In this document: one piece after another, positions 1 to 5,852 of the stretch
How positions within the stretch are numbered: the first letter of the stretch is position 1
How the letters are laid out: each line of letters begins with the position of its first letter
Assembly (NCBI GenBank): GCA_007280825.1
Contig: QYQI01000089.1
Coordinates: forward strand, 1-8,360
Source: Ignavibacteriales bacterium
Lineage (GTDB): Bacteria > Bacteroidota > Ignavibacteria > Ignavibacteriales > Melioribacteraceae
Length of the DNA stretch: 8,360 nt
Direction of reading: 5' to 3'
The notes under the pieces: generated by a model
What the model saw: the letters and a program-made list of their open reading frames with translations, nothing else
What the model was told of the DNA's origin: nothing
Databases searched by the model: none
Position numbers and translations under genes: made by a program

Positions 1-17
1 CAATAATAGCATACTTA

Positions 18-788
18 ATGATTATAGGAATTATACCAGCCCGATTTGCATCATCACGACTAATGGGAAAACCGCTTGCCGATATCGGTGGCAAACCGAT
101 GATCCAACATACTTATAACAATGCAAAGAAATCTAAATTACTGGATAAAGTTGTTATTGCAGTTGATGATGAAAAAGTATTTCAAGTTGTAGAGAAGTTT
201 GGTGCTGAAGTTTACATGACTCCTAAAAATTGCACAAGCGGATCAGACCGCATTGCGATCGTAACAGAAAAAATTCCGGAAGCTTCTATCATTGTAAACA
301 TTCAAGGAGATGAACCATTCATAAAAGGTAAAATGATTGATGAGGCAATTGAACCTCTCTTGTTTGATAGGAAAGTAAATGTTGCAACGCTTGCACGAAG
401 GATTTCTAATGTTGAAGATATGAAATCGCCTTCAGTCGTTAAAGTAGTTTTCGATTATAATAATATGGCATTATACTTCTCACGGTCCCCAATTCCTTTT
501 GTGCGGGAAGCGAAAACAAATCTTGCAAGAATACAAACAGCAGAAATTTATAAACATATTGGTTTGTATGTTTACCGGCGTGAAGCTTTATTAAAATTTA
601 CTCAGCTTAAACCGACTGATCTGGAACAGATAGAAAAATTAGAGCAATTAAGATTTCTGGAACATGGATTCAAAATGAAAATTGTTGTTACCGATTATGA
701 CAGTTTATCGGTAGATACACAAAAAGATCTTGAATTAGCAAGACGATTTTATGATAAGCATTCGAAATCATCCGGAAAAACCAAATAA
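18..788 (+). CDS. kdsB: 3-deoxy-manno-octulosonate cytidylyltransferase (CMP-KDO synthetase)
   Basis: This cytoplasmic enzyme activates KDO with CTP to give CMP-KDO and pyrophosphate, the donor for adding KDO to lipid A. The 256-residue protein has the usual family length. It opens with the nucleotide-binding segment IIPARFASSRLMGKPL (residues 5-20) and continues with TSGSDRIA (73-80), the metal/nucleotide motif NIQGDEPFI (94-102), YFSRSPIPF (153-161), KHIGLY (179-184), EKLEQLRFLEHG (207-218 region) and SVDTQKDL (231-238). All are typical of KdsB and the set looks intact. The ATG at 18 is chosen because family members begin only a few residues before the IIPAR motif. No in-frame stop lies between the window edge and this ATG, and no Shine-Dalgarno site is visible. 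The gene is separated from the downstream operon by a 91-base gap with a terminator-like hairpin. Its pathway partners kdsA and kdsD lie about 2.7 kb downstream. Identification is secure. Confidence 0.96.
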   Translation: MIIGIIPARFASSRLMGKPLADIGGKPMIQHTYNNAKKSKLLDKVVIAVDDEKVFQVVEKFGAEVYMTPKNCTSGSDRIAIVTEKIPEASIIVNIQGDEPFIKGKMIDEAIEPLLFDRKVNVATLARRISNVEDMKSPSVVKVVFDYNNMALYFSRSPIPFVREAKTNLARIQTAEIYKHIGLYVYRREALLKFTQLKPTDLEQIEKLEQLRFLEHGFKMKIVVTDYDSLSVDTQKDLELARRFYDKHSKSSGKTK

Positions 789-799
789 GAGAAGAATTG

Positions 800-834
800 A
801 TTGATTGTCTTTTCGAGAGATCAATGTTATTTTT
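800..834 (+). terminator. Probable intrinsic terminator of kdsB
   Basis: Twelve bases after the kdsB stop, ATTGAT (800-805) can pair with ATCAAT (820-825). An inner TCT (808-810) can pair with AGA (816-818) around the loop TTTCG, leaving small bulges at 806-807 and 819. The stem is followed by TTATTTTT (827-834). The stem is modest in GC, so termination may be partial. Its position between kdsB and the next gene supports separate transcription of the two. This is read by eye, with no folding energy computed. Confidence 0.5.
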
Positions 835-879
835 AGGATGTGAATCATTTACCATTGGAATCGAAACGGGAGAATATTT

Positions 880-1287
880 ATGGATAATAAAATAAGAGTA
901 TTAGTTGCAAAAGCCGGATTAGACGGACATGATAGAGGAGCCAAGGTTGTTGCTGCGGCTTTACGCGATGCCGGAATGGAAGTGATCTATACAGGACTGC
1001 GTCAAACTCCGGAAATGATTGTTGAAGCCGCTATTCAAGAAGATGTAGATGCTATTGGAATAAGTATTCTTTCCGGCGCTCATATGACTCTCTTTCCCAA
1101 AATTTTGAATTTGATGAAAGAGAAAGACGTAAATGATATCCTTCTTTTCGGCGGCGGAATAATTCCCGCAGAAGATTTGAAGAAATTAAAAGAATTGGGT
1201 GTTGGTGAATTATTCACACCCGGAACTTCAACTCAAGAAATAATTAAATATTTAAAAGTGTGGGCAGAAAAACACCCGCGGAATTAA
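880..1287 (+). CDS. Cobalamin B12-binding subunit, methylmalonyl-CoA mutase type
   Basis: This is a stand-alone B12-binding domain of 135 residues, matching the C-terminal (small-subunit) domain of methylmalonyl-CoA mutase. It carries the base-off/His-on cobalamin signature: DGHDRG at residues 15-20, with His17 as the expected lower cobalt ligand. The SILSGAH segment (62-68) and the FGGGIIP loop (90-96) line the nucleotide tail pocket. FTPGT (112-116) is also characteristic. With a separate catalytic subunit, not in this window, it would interconvert succinyl-CoA and methylmalonyl-CoA in the cytoplasm. The short length means it is the split form rather than a truncated full-length mutase. The start is backed by GGGAGA at 868-873, six bases before the ATG. 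It is the first gene of the long co-directional run. The exact substrate (methylmalonyl-CoA versus isobutyryl-, ethylmalonyl-CoA or similar) cannot be settled from this subunit alone. Confidence 0.9.
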   Translation: MDNKIRVLVAKAGLDGHDRGAKVVAAALRDAGMEVIYTGLRQTPEMIVEAAIQEDVDAIGISILSGAHMTLFPKILNLMKEKDVNDILLFGGGIIPAEDLKKLKELGVGELFTPGTSTQEIIKYLKVWAEKHPRN

Positions 1288-1304
1288 TTTATTAGGAAAT
1301 ATTA

Positions 1305-2408
1305 ATGTCTTCAGGTTCTAAACAACGAATAATTTTTTTAGATCTAATGCGTGCACTTGCCGTTCTTATGATGATTCAAGGACATACGATAGATACTTTT
1401 CTTGGCGATCAATACAGAACATTCGATTCCAATATTTATGATATTTGGTTTACTCTCCGTGGTTTTACAGCTCCGATATTCATGTTCGTTTCGGGTGTTA
1501 CATTTACATATTTATTGCGATCTCAGTCGGTTCCCTTTTTTGAAAATCCACGCGTAAACAAGGGAGTTCACCGTTTTATTATCTTACTCGTCATCGGTTA
1601 CCTTTTACGTTTCCCAACTCCCCGTATGTTTGATTTTAGCGAAGTCAATCATGGTCAATGGCTTACATTTTTTACAGTTGATGCTTTACATCTGATCGCA
1701 TTTGGAATTTTAATTATACTCTTCTTGAGTTATATCGCTGAAAAATATAAACGTAGCGACTATTTAATATTCTCGCTTGGCGCTGTTTTCTTTTTCTTCA
1801 TGTTTCCATTAGCAGAAAAAATTAATTGGGCAAATTTTTTACCGATTCCGTTTGCGGCATATTTTTATCAAGGAACCGGTTCTTACTTTCCGTTATTTCC
1901 TTGGGCCGGATATGTAATTAGCGGCGCTTTGCTTGGAAGTTATCTCGCAAAAAATCCGCTTTCATTTTCTTCAAAACAGTTAAGTTATAAATTGTTTTTA
2001 TTTGGCGTGATTTCTTTGGTGGTTTGTTATTCAATCCATGAATTTGAAGATTTTCTTTACGGAGAAAATTTTTTTTGGACAGATAACACTTCACTCATCT
2101 TTTATCGTTTGGGATTTATTTTAATGCTGAATAGTTTAATGTCATTTATTTCATTACGGTTAAAACAAATTCCGGATATAATAACAAAATTTGGAAAGAA
2201 CACTTTGCTCGTTTATGTTATTCATGTTGTTGTTCTTTACGGCAGCGCCTGGATTCCAGGTTTTGGAATGTTTTATTCTAAAACTTTGAACATTCCTCTT
2301 TCAATTCTTGCTGCAATATTATTAATTGTTTTTATGTTTTGGTTTGTATCTTTGTTTGAACGAATGAAGAATTATCGCAGAAGGAAAATTGTTGCGGTTG
2401 AGATTTAA
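1305..2408 (+). CDS. Multi-spanning membrane protein, DUF1624/HGSNAT-like acyltransferase family
   Basis: This is an integral membrane protein of 367 residues with roughly ten hydrophobic segments (about 10-30, 50-72, 88-103, 124-145, 152-170, 197-214, 228-246, 264-284, 300-318 and 330-352). The N-terminus, with FLDLMRALAVLMMIQGHTID at 11-30, has the Arg and His arrangement seen in membrane acyltransferases related to heparan-alpha-glucosaminide N-acetyltransferase (DUF1624) and the acyltransferase-3 group; His27 is a candidate catalytic residue. TAPIFMFVSG (55-64), DALHLIAFGI (126-135), FPLFPWAGYVISG (195-207) and GKNTLLVYVIH (297-307) also fit that family. The inferred role is moving an acyl group onto a glycan or other envelope acceptor across the inner membrane; the substrate is unknown. 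AGGA at 1294-1297 lies seven bases before the ATG, and the gene begins 17 bases after the B12 gene. The family call is moderately sure, the function is not. Confidence 0.75.
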   Translation: MSSGSKQRIIFLDLMRALAVLMMIQGHTIDTFLGDQYRTFDSNIYDIWFTLRGFTAPIFMFVSGVTFTYLLRSQSVPFFENPRVNKGVHRFIILLVIGYLLRFPTPRMFDFSEVNHGQWLTFFTVDALHLIAFGILIILFLSYIAEKYKRSDYLIFSLGAVFFFFMFPLAEKINWANFLPIPFAAYFYQGTGSYFPLFPWAGYVISGALLGSYLAKNPLSFSSKQLSYKLFLFGVISLVVCYSIHEFEDFLYGENFFWTDNTSLIFYRLGFILMLNSLMSFISLRLKQIPDIITKFGKNTLLVYVIHVVVLYGSAWIPGFGMFYSKTLNIPLSILAAILLIVFMFWFVSLFERMKNYRRRKIVAVEI

Positions 2409-2422
2409 GGGAGAATTGAGTG
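2407..2422 (+). promoter_or_regulatory. Ribosome binding site fixing the GTG start of ruvB
   Basis: AAGGGAG at 2407-2413 overlaps the TAA stop of the preceding membrane-protein gene and lies six bases before the GTG at 2420-2422. The strong match and spacing support GTG as the start and suggest that ribosomes ending on the upstream gene can re-initiate here. Confidence 0.7.
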
Positions 2423-3451
2423 AAGCGAAAATCGGAGAACTTAAATCCAGTTATTAATGAAGAAGAGAAAAAGATAGAGCTAACACTTCGTCCAAAATCC
2501 TTCAATGAATTTACCGGCCAATCTAAAATTACAGATAATTTAAAAGTTTTTATTGGTGCTGCTAAAATACGTGGTGAGGCACTTGATCATGTTCTTCTTA
2601 CCGGTCCGCCCGGATTAGGCAAAACTACACTTGCTCATATTATTGCAAATGAACTTGGTGTTAAAATAAAAGTTTCATCCGGACCCGTTCTTGAAAAGCC
2701 GGGCGATCTTGCCGGCATTCTAACAAACCTTGAAGAGAAATCCGTTTTATTTATTGATGAGATTCACAGACTTAGTCCTGTTGTTGAAGAATATCTTTAC
2801 TCAGCAATGGAAGATTATAAACTTGATATAATGATTGACAGCGGTCCAAACGCCAGGACAGTTCAGATTAAACTTCCTCACTACACTTTAATTGGTGCAA
2901 CAACTCGTGCCGGATTGTTAACAGCTCCGTTAAGAGACCGTTTTGGAATTAAATCCCGTCTCGATTATTATGAAGGAGATTTGATCGGCAAAATAATTCA
3001 CCGCTCCGCCGAAATTCTTAAAATTAAAATTGACAATGATGCTGCAGATGAATTAGCAAAACGATCACGCGGAACACCTAGAATTGCAAATCGTCTTTTA
3101 CGCCGCACGCGCGACTTTGCGGATGTTGATAATAAAAAAGTAATTGATCTTTCTTTAACTAAGAGAGCATTGAATGCGTTAGAAGTTGATGAGTACGGTT
3201 TGGATGAAATGGATAAGGAGATAATTCTAACAATTATTGAAAAATTTAGCGGTGGTCCCGTTGGTTTGAATACTGTTTCGGTTGCAGTAAATGAAGATCC
3301 CGGAACCATTGAAGAAGTTTATGAACCGTTTTTAATTCAGCAAGGATTTATTAAACGTACACCTCGCGGAAGAGAAGCGACAGATCTCGCATATATAAGA
3401 TTCAATAAGAAACGTGGAATACAGAAAGAGCAAGAAAATCTTTTTGAATAA
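2420..3451 (+). CDS. ruvB: Holliday junction branch migration helicase RuvB
   Basis: RuvB is the hexameric AAA+ motor that, with RuvA, drives branch migration of Holliday junctions during recombinational repair; RuvC then resolves them. The 343-residue protein has the normal length. It shows LRPKSFNEFTGQ (23-34), Walker A GPPGLGKT (62-69), Walker B LFIDEIH (110-116), sensor 1 GATTRAG (159-165), the arginine-finger region APLRDRFG (169-176) and the sensor 2 region RGTPRIANRLLRR (217-229). The C-terminal winged helix includes FSGGPVGL (276-283) and QQGFIKRTPRGR (307-318). Translation starts at GTG behind a strong ribosome binding site. ruvA and ruvC are not in the window. The gene lies 11 bases after the membrane acyltransferase gene and 17 bases before kdsA, inside an envelope operon with no obvious functional link. 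The last residues, QENLFE (338-343), resemble a sliding-clamp-binding tail; see findings. Identification is secure. Confidence 0.98.
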   Translation: MKRKSENLNPVINEEEKKIELTLRPKSFNEFTGQSKITDNLKVFIGAAKIRGEALDHVLLTGPPGLGKTTLAHIIANELGVKIKVSSGPVLEKPGDLAGILTNLEEKSVLFIDEIHRLSPVVEEYLYSAMEDYKLDIMIDSGPNARTVQIKLPHYTLIGATTRAGLLTAPLRDRFGIKSRLDYYEGDLIGKIIHRSAEILKIKIDNDAADELAKRSRGTPRIANRLLRRTRDFADVDNKKVIDLSLTKRALNALEVDEYGLDEMDKEIILTIIEKFSGGPVGLNTVSVAVNEDPGTIEEVYEPFLIQQGFIKRTPRGREATDLAYIRFNKKRGIQKEQENLFE

Positions 3452-3468
3452 ATTAAAACGGCTTAGTT

Positions 3469-4284
3469 ATGGTATATGTTAATAAAATAAAAATTGGAGA
3501 TAACGCACCGCTGGTATTAATTGCCGGACCGTGTGTAATAGAAAACGAAAAAATTACTTTAAAAACAGCGGAAGAAATTAAGAAGATCACAAATGATTTA
3601 AATATTCCGTTCATTTTCAAATCAAGTTATAGAAAAGCAAATCGAACAAGCATCAAATCATTTTCCGGGCTTCAATTTGATAAAGCATTAAAAATTTTGG
3701 AAAAAGTAAAAAGAGAATTTTCAGTCCCCATTCTTACCGATGTTCACTCCGAACAAGAAATTGAATCTGTCGCTCATGTAGCAGATGTATTACAAATACC
3801 TGCATTCCTTTGCAGACAGACAGATTTATTGATCGCAGCAGCAAAAACAAAAAAAGTTATTAATGTAAAGAAAGGCCAGTTTCTTGCGCCGCAAGATATG
3901 AAACACATTATCGAAAAAATTGAATCCGCTAAGAATAAAAAAATTCTACTTACGGAACGCGGCTCAACTTTTGGTTATCATAATCTTGTAGTTGATATGC
4001 GCTCATTGGTAATTATGAAAGATCTTGGTTACCCGGTCATAATGGATGCAACGCACGCAGTTCAACTGCCAAGTAATTCAAATGTTTCAGGAGGTGAATC
4101 AAAATATATTTCTACATTAGCAAAAGCTGCCGTTGCTGTTGGAGTTGATGGATTGTTTCTTGAAGTTCACCCACATCCATCTAAAGCTCTCAGTGATGCC
4201 GCAAGCCAATATCCGCTTGGACAGTTACGGAAATTATTAACACTGATCAAAAAGATTGATGAATTAGTGAAGAATGAAAAGTGA
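3469..4284 (+). CDS. kdsA: 3-deoxy-8-phosphooctulonate synthase (KDO-8-phosphate synthase)
   Basis: This cytoplasmic TIM-barrel enzyme condenses arabinose 5-phosphate with phosphoenolpyruvate to form KDO 8-phosphate, the committed step of KDO synthesis. At 271 residues it has the expected length. The motif KANRTS (56-61) marks KDO8P synthases, as opposed to DAHP synthases, which carry KPRTS in that place. AGPCVIE (19-25), TDVHS (90-94), LTERGSTFGY (161-170), DATHAVQLP (193-201) and LEVHPHPSKALSD (231-243) follow. Cys22, His196, Glu232 and Asp243 line up with the metal ligands Cys11, His185, Glu222 and Asp233 known from the Aquifex enzyme, so this is predicted to be the metal-dependent class. 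The E. coli type has Asn in place of that Cys. The only good start is the ATG at 3469, although no Shine-Dalgarno site is evident; the 17-base gap after ruvB suggests co-transcription. Identification is secure. Confidence 0.97.
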   Translation: MVYVNKIKIGDNAPLVLIAGPCVIENEKITLKTAEEIKKITNDLNIPFIFKSSYRKANRTSIKSFSGLQFDKALKILEKVKREFSVPILTDVHSEQEIESVAHVADVLQIPAFLCRQTDLLIAAAKTKKVINVKKGQFLAPQDMKHIIEKIESAKNKKILLTERGSTFGYHNLVVDMRSLVIMKDLGYPVIMDATHAVQLPSNSNVSGGESKYISTLAKAAVAVGVDGLFLEVHPHPSKALSDAASQYPLGQLRKLLTLIKKIDELVKNEK

Positions 4285-4307
4285 TCTAAAGAAAAAATCA
4301 TTTATAG

Positions 4308-4323
4308 AATTATTTAAATAATT
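4308..4323 (+). repeat. 16-base perfect all-A/T palindrome upstream of kdsD
   Basis: AATTATTTAAATAATT is an exact palindrome lying in the 48-base kdsA-kdsD gap and abutting the GAGG ribosome binding site (4324-4327). It contains no G or C. It could be a protein-binding site, part of an internal promoter, or a weak RNA hairpin beside the ribosome binding site. In AT-rich DNA it may equally be chance. Confidence 0.5.
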
Positions 4324-4335
4324 GAGGAAGTTGTG
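4324..4335 (+). promoter_or_regulatory. Ribosome binding site fixing the GTG start of kdsD
   Basis: GAGG at 4324-4327 is five bases before GTG at 4333-4335. The GTG gives a protein beginning about ten residues before the first helix of the SIS fold, as in homologues, so it is preferred over later in-frame codons. Confidence 0.6.
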
Positions 4336-5310
4336 ACTAGCGAACAAATAATTGCAAAAGGGAAAGAAGTAATTCGTATAGAAGGGGAAGCAATTCTCAA
4401 CTTGATAGATAGTATTGATAAAAATTTTGCTCAGGCTGTAGAAATGATTTTTAACTCTCACGGAAGAGTTGTTTTCACGGGAATGGGAAAATCCGGTATC
4501 ATTGCACGCAAAATTGTAGCTACGTTAAATTCAACAGGCACAGCTGCAATTTTTATGCATCCAACAGATGCTCTTCACGGCGATCTTGGAATGGTTCGCA
4601 AGAATGATATTGTAATTTTAATTTCTAAGAGCGGGCATACGGAAGAATTACTTCAACTTATTCCGATGTTCAAACGCATTAATGTTTCAATAATTGGTAT
4701 GCTTGGTGAAACTGATTCAAAACTTGCTAAAGAATGTGATATCGTATTAAATGTCAGCGTTAAAGAAGAAGCTTGTCCACTTGATCTTGCACCGACCACA
4801 TCTACAACTGTGGCTCTGGTTTTGGGTGATGCTCTTGCTATTGCTCTATTAGAAAAGCGGGGATTTACTGTTGAAGATTTTGCTATGCTTCATCCAGGCG
4901 GAAGCTTAGGAAAACGTCTCTCCCTTAAGATCGAAGAAATTATGATAGCGGGAAAAGATATTCCAATTGTTGAAGAAAAATCTTCGTTAAAGGATTCTAT
5001 CCTTATGATAACTTCCAAACGTCTTGGCGCTACGTGTGTTGTTAACAGTGAAGGTATTTTAACAGGAATTATTACCGATGGTGATTTAAGGCGTCTGCTC
5101 GAAAAGACTTTGGATATAAAAAATTTGACTGCAAAAGATATTATGACGAAGAAACCTAAAACGATTAATAAAGATTTTCTTGCATCGTTTGCTCTTCAGC
5201 AGATGGAAAATTTTAATATCACTTCAATTGTTGTTGTTGATAAATTAAATAAACCGGAAGGGATTGTTCATCTTCACGATCTGGTAAAGTTAGGTTTACA
5301 ATCAAGATGA
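4333..5310 (+). CDS. kdsD: Arabinose-5-phosphate isomerase (KpsF/GutQ family, SIS plus two CBS domains)
   Basis: This enzyme converts ribulose 5-phosphate to arabinose 5-phosphate, the sugar substrate of KdsA. The 325-residue protein has the standard architecture. A sugar-isomerase (SIS) domain spans about residues 40-175, with TGMGKSGIIARK (49-60), the phosphate-binding SKSGHTEE (98-105) and APTTSTT (153-159). HPGGSLGKR (187-195) follows, a strong KpsF/GutQ marker. Two CBS domains cover about 203-258 (with GIITDGDLRR at 245-254) and 267-325 (with GIVHLHDLVKLG at 310-321). The CBS pair probably regulates activity in response to a nucleotide or sugar-nucleotide ligand. The gene sits directly after kdsA and overlaps lptC by four bases (ATGA), so translation is likely coupled. 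In many Gram-negatives kdsC lies between kdsD and lptC; here there is no space for it. Identification is secure; GutQ-type paralogues catalyse the same reaction, but the context favours KdsD. Confidence 0.96.
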   Translation: MTSEQIIAKGKEVIRIEGEAILNLIDSIDKNFAQAVEMIFNSHGRVVFTGMGKSGIIARKIVATLNSTGTAAIFMHPTDALHGDLGMVRKNDIVILISKSGHTEELLQLIPMFKRINVSIIGMLGETDSKLAKECDIVLNVSVKEEACPLDLAPTTSTTVALVLGDALAIALLEKRGFTVEDFAMLHPGGSLGKRLSLKIEEIMIAGKDIPIVEEKSSLKDSILMITSKRLGATCVVNSEGILTGIITDGDLRRLLEKTLDIKNLTAKDIMTKKPKTINKDFLASFALQQMENFNITSIVVVDKLNKPEGIVHLHDLVKLGLQSR

Positions 5311-5852
5311 AAAAAATCTTTGCCGCAATATTTTTTTCCATTTTGGTAATTTCTTGTTCTGAAGATAAAATTCAACCCAGCATTGATAAAACAAAAGTTC
5401 AGGGAGAAATCCCTTCAAATGAAAGTTGGAATTCTAAAGTGATGTTTACTGATGAAGGGAAAATAAAAGCTGTTTTATTTACCGATCACTTAAAGATGTA
5501 TGAAATGCAGAAAACAACTTTACTTGATGGAGTTAAAATTAATTTTTACGATAAGAATCAAAAAAATACTTCATGGCTTACTTCACTTAGAGGTAAAGTT
5601 GATGATGTTACAAAAAATATGTTTGCTTTTGATAGCGTAGTTGCTAAGAATGACAGCGGTACAGTTCTCACAACAAATGAACTGATGTGGCGGCAAAAAG
5701 ATCAGAGAATTCTTACTGATAAATTTGTTACAATTTCATCACCAAAAGAAATAATACAAGGATATGGGTTTGAATCCGACCAGCATTTGAATAACTATGT
5801 AATTTATAATGTAACTTATTCCTCCTCGCTTTCCCAAAAGAAAAAGCAATGA
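5307..5852 (+). CDS. lptC: LPS export ABC transporter protein LptC, predicted lipoprotein
   Basis: LptC is the membrane-tethered periplasmic component that accepts LPS from the LptB2FG transporter and hands it to LptA. The 181-residue protein starts with a short basic, hydrophobic signal (MKKIFAAIFFSILVIS) followed by Cys17 in a lipobox-like VISC, so it is predicted to be a lipoprotein rather than anchored by a transmembrane helix as in E. coli. The remainder fits the LptC beta-jellyroll. Clear family landmarks are GKVDDVTKNMFAFDSVVA (96-113), a stretch ending in TTNELMWR (122-129), ILTDKFVTISSP (135-146) and IIQGYGFESDQHLNNYVI (149-166). The start ATG overlaps the kdsD stop as ATGA, and the gene ends in another ATGA shared with the next gene. 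No strong ribosome binding site is seen, as expected with translational coupling. Sequence conservation in this family is low, but domain pattern and gene order together make the call firm. Confidence 0.9.
   Translation: MKKIFAAIFFSILVISCSEDKIQPSIDKTKVQGEIPSNESWNSKVMFTDEGKIKAVLFTDHLKMYEMQKTTLLDGVKINFYDKNQKNTSWLTSLRGKVDDVTKNMFAFDSVVAKNDSGTVLTTNELMWRQKDQRILTDKFVTISSPKEIIQGYGFESDQHLNNYVIYNVTYSSSLSQKKKQ

Noticed and set aside
2998..3309. 103-residue open frame on the - strand inside ruvB
   Set aside because: It lies entirely within the conserved C-terminal half of ruvB, has a composition rich in Ser and Arg typical of an antisense shadow, and resembles no known protein.
3469..4284. DAHP synthase (aromatic amino acid pathway) for the aldolase-like gene
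   Set aside because: The KANRTS motif and adjacency to kdsD indicate KDO8P synthase; DAHP synthases have KPRTS at that place.
4264..4461. 65-residue open frame on the - strand across the kdsA-kdsD junction
   Set aside because: It covers the kdsD ribosome binding site and start, is full of Phe, Asn and Tyr as expected from the complement of AT-rich coding DNA, and has no motif.
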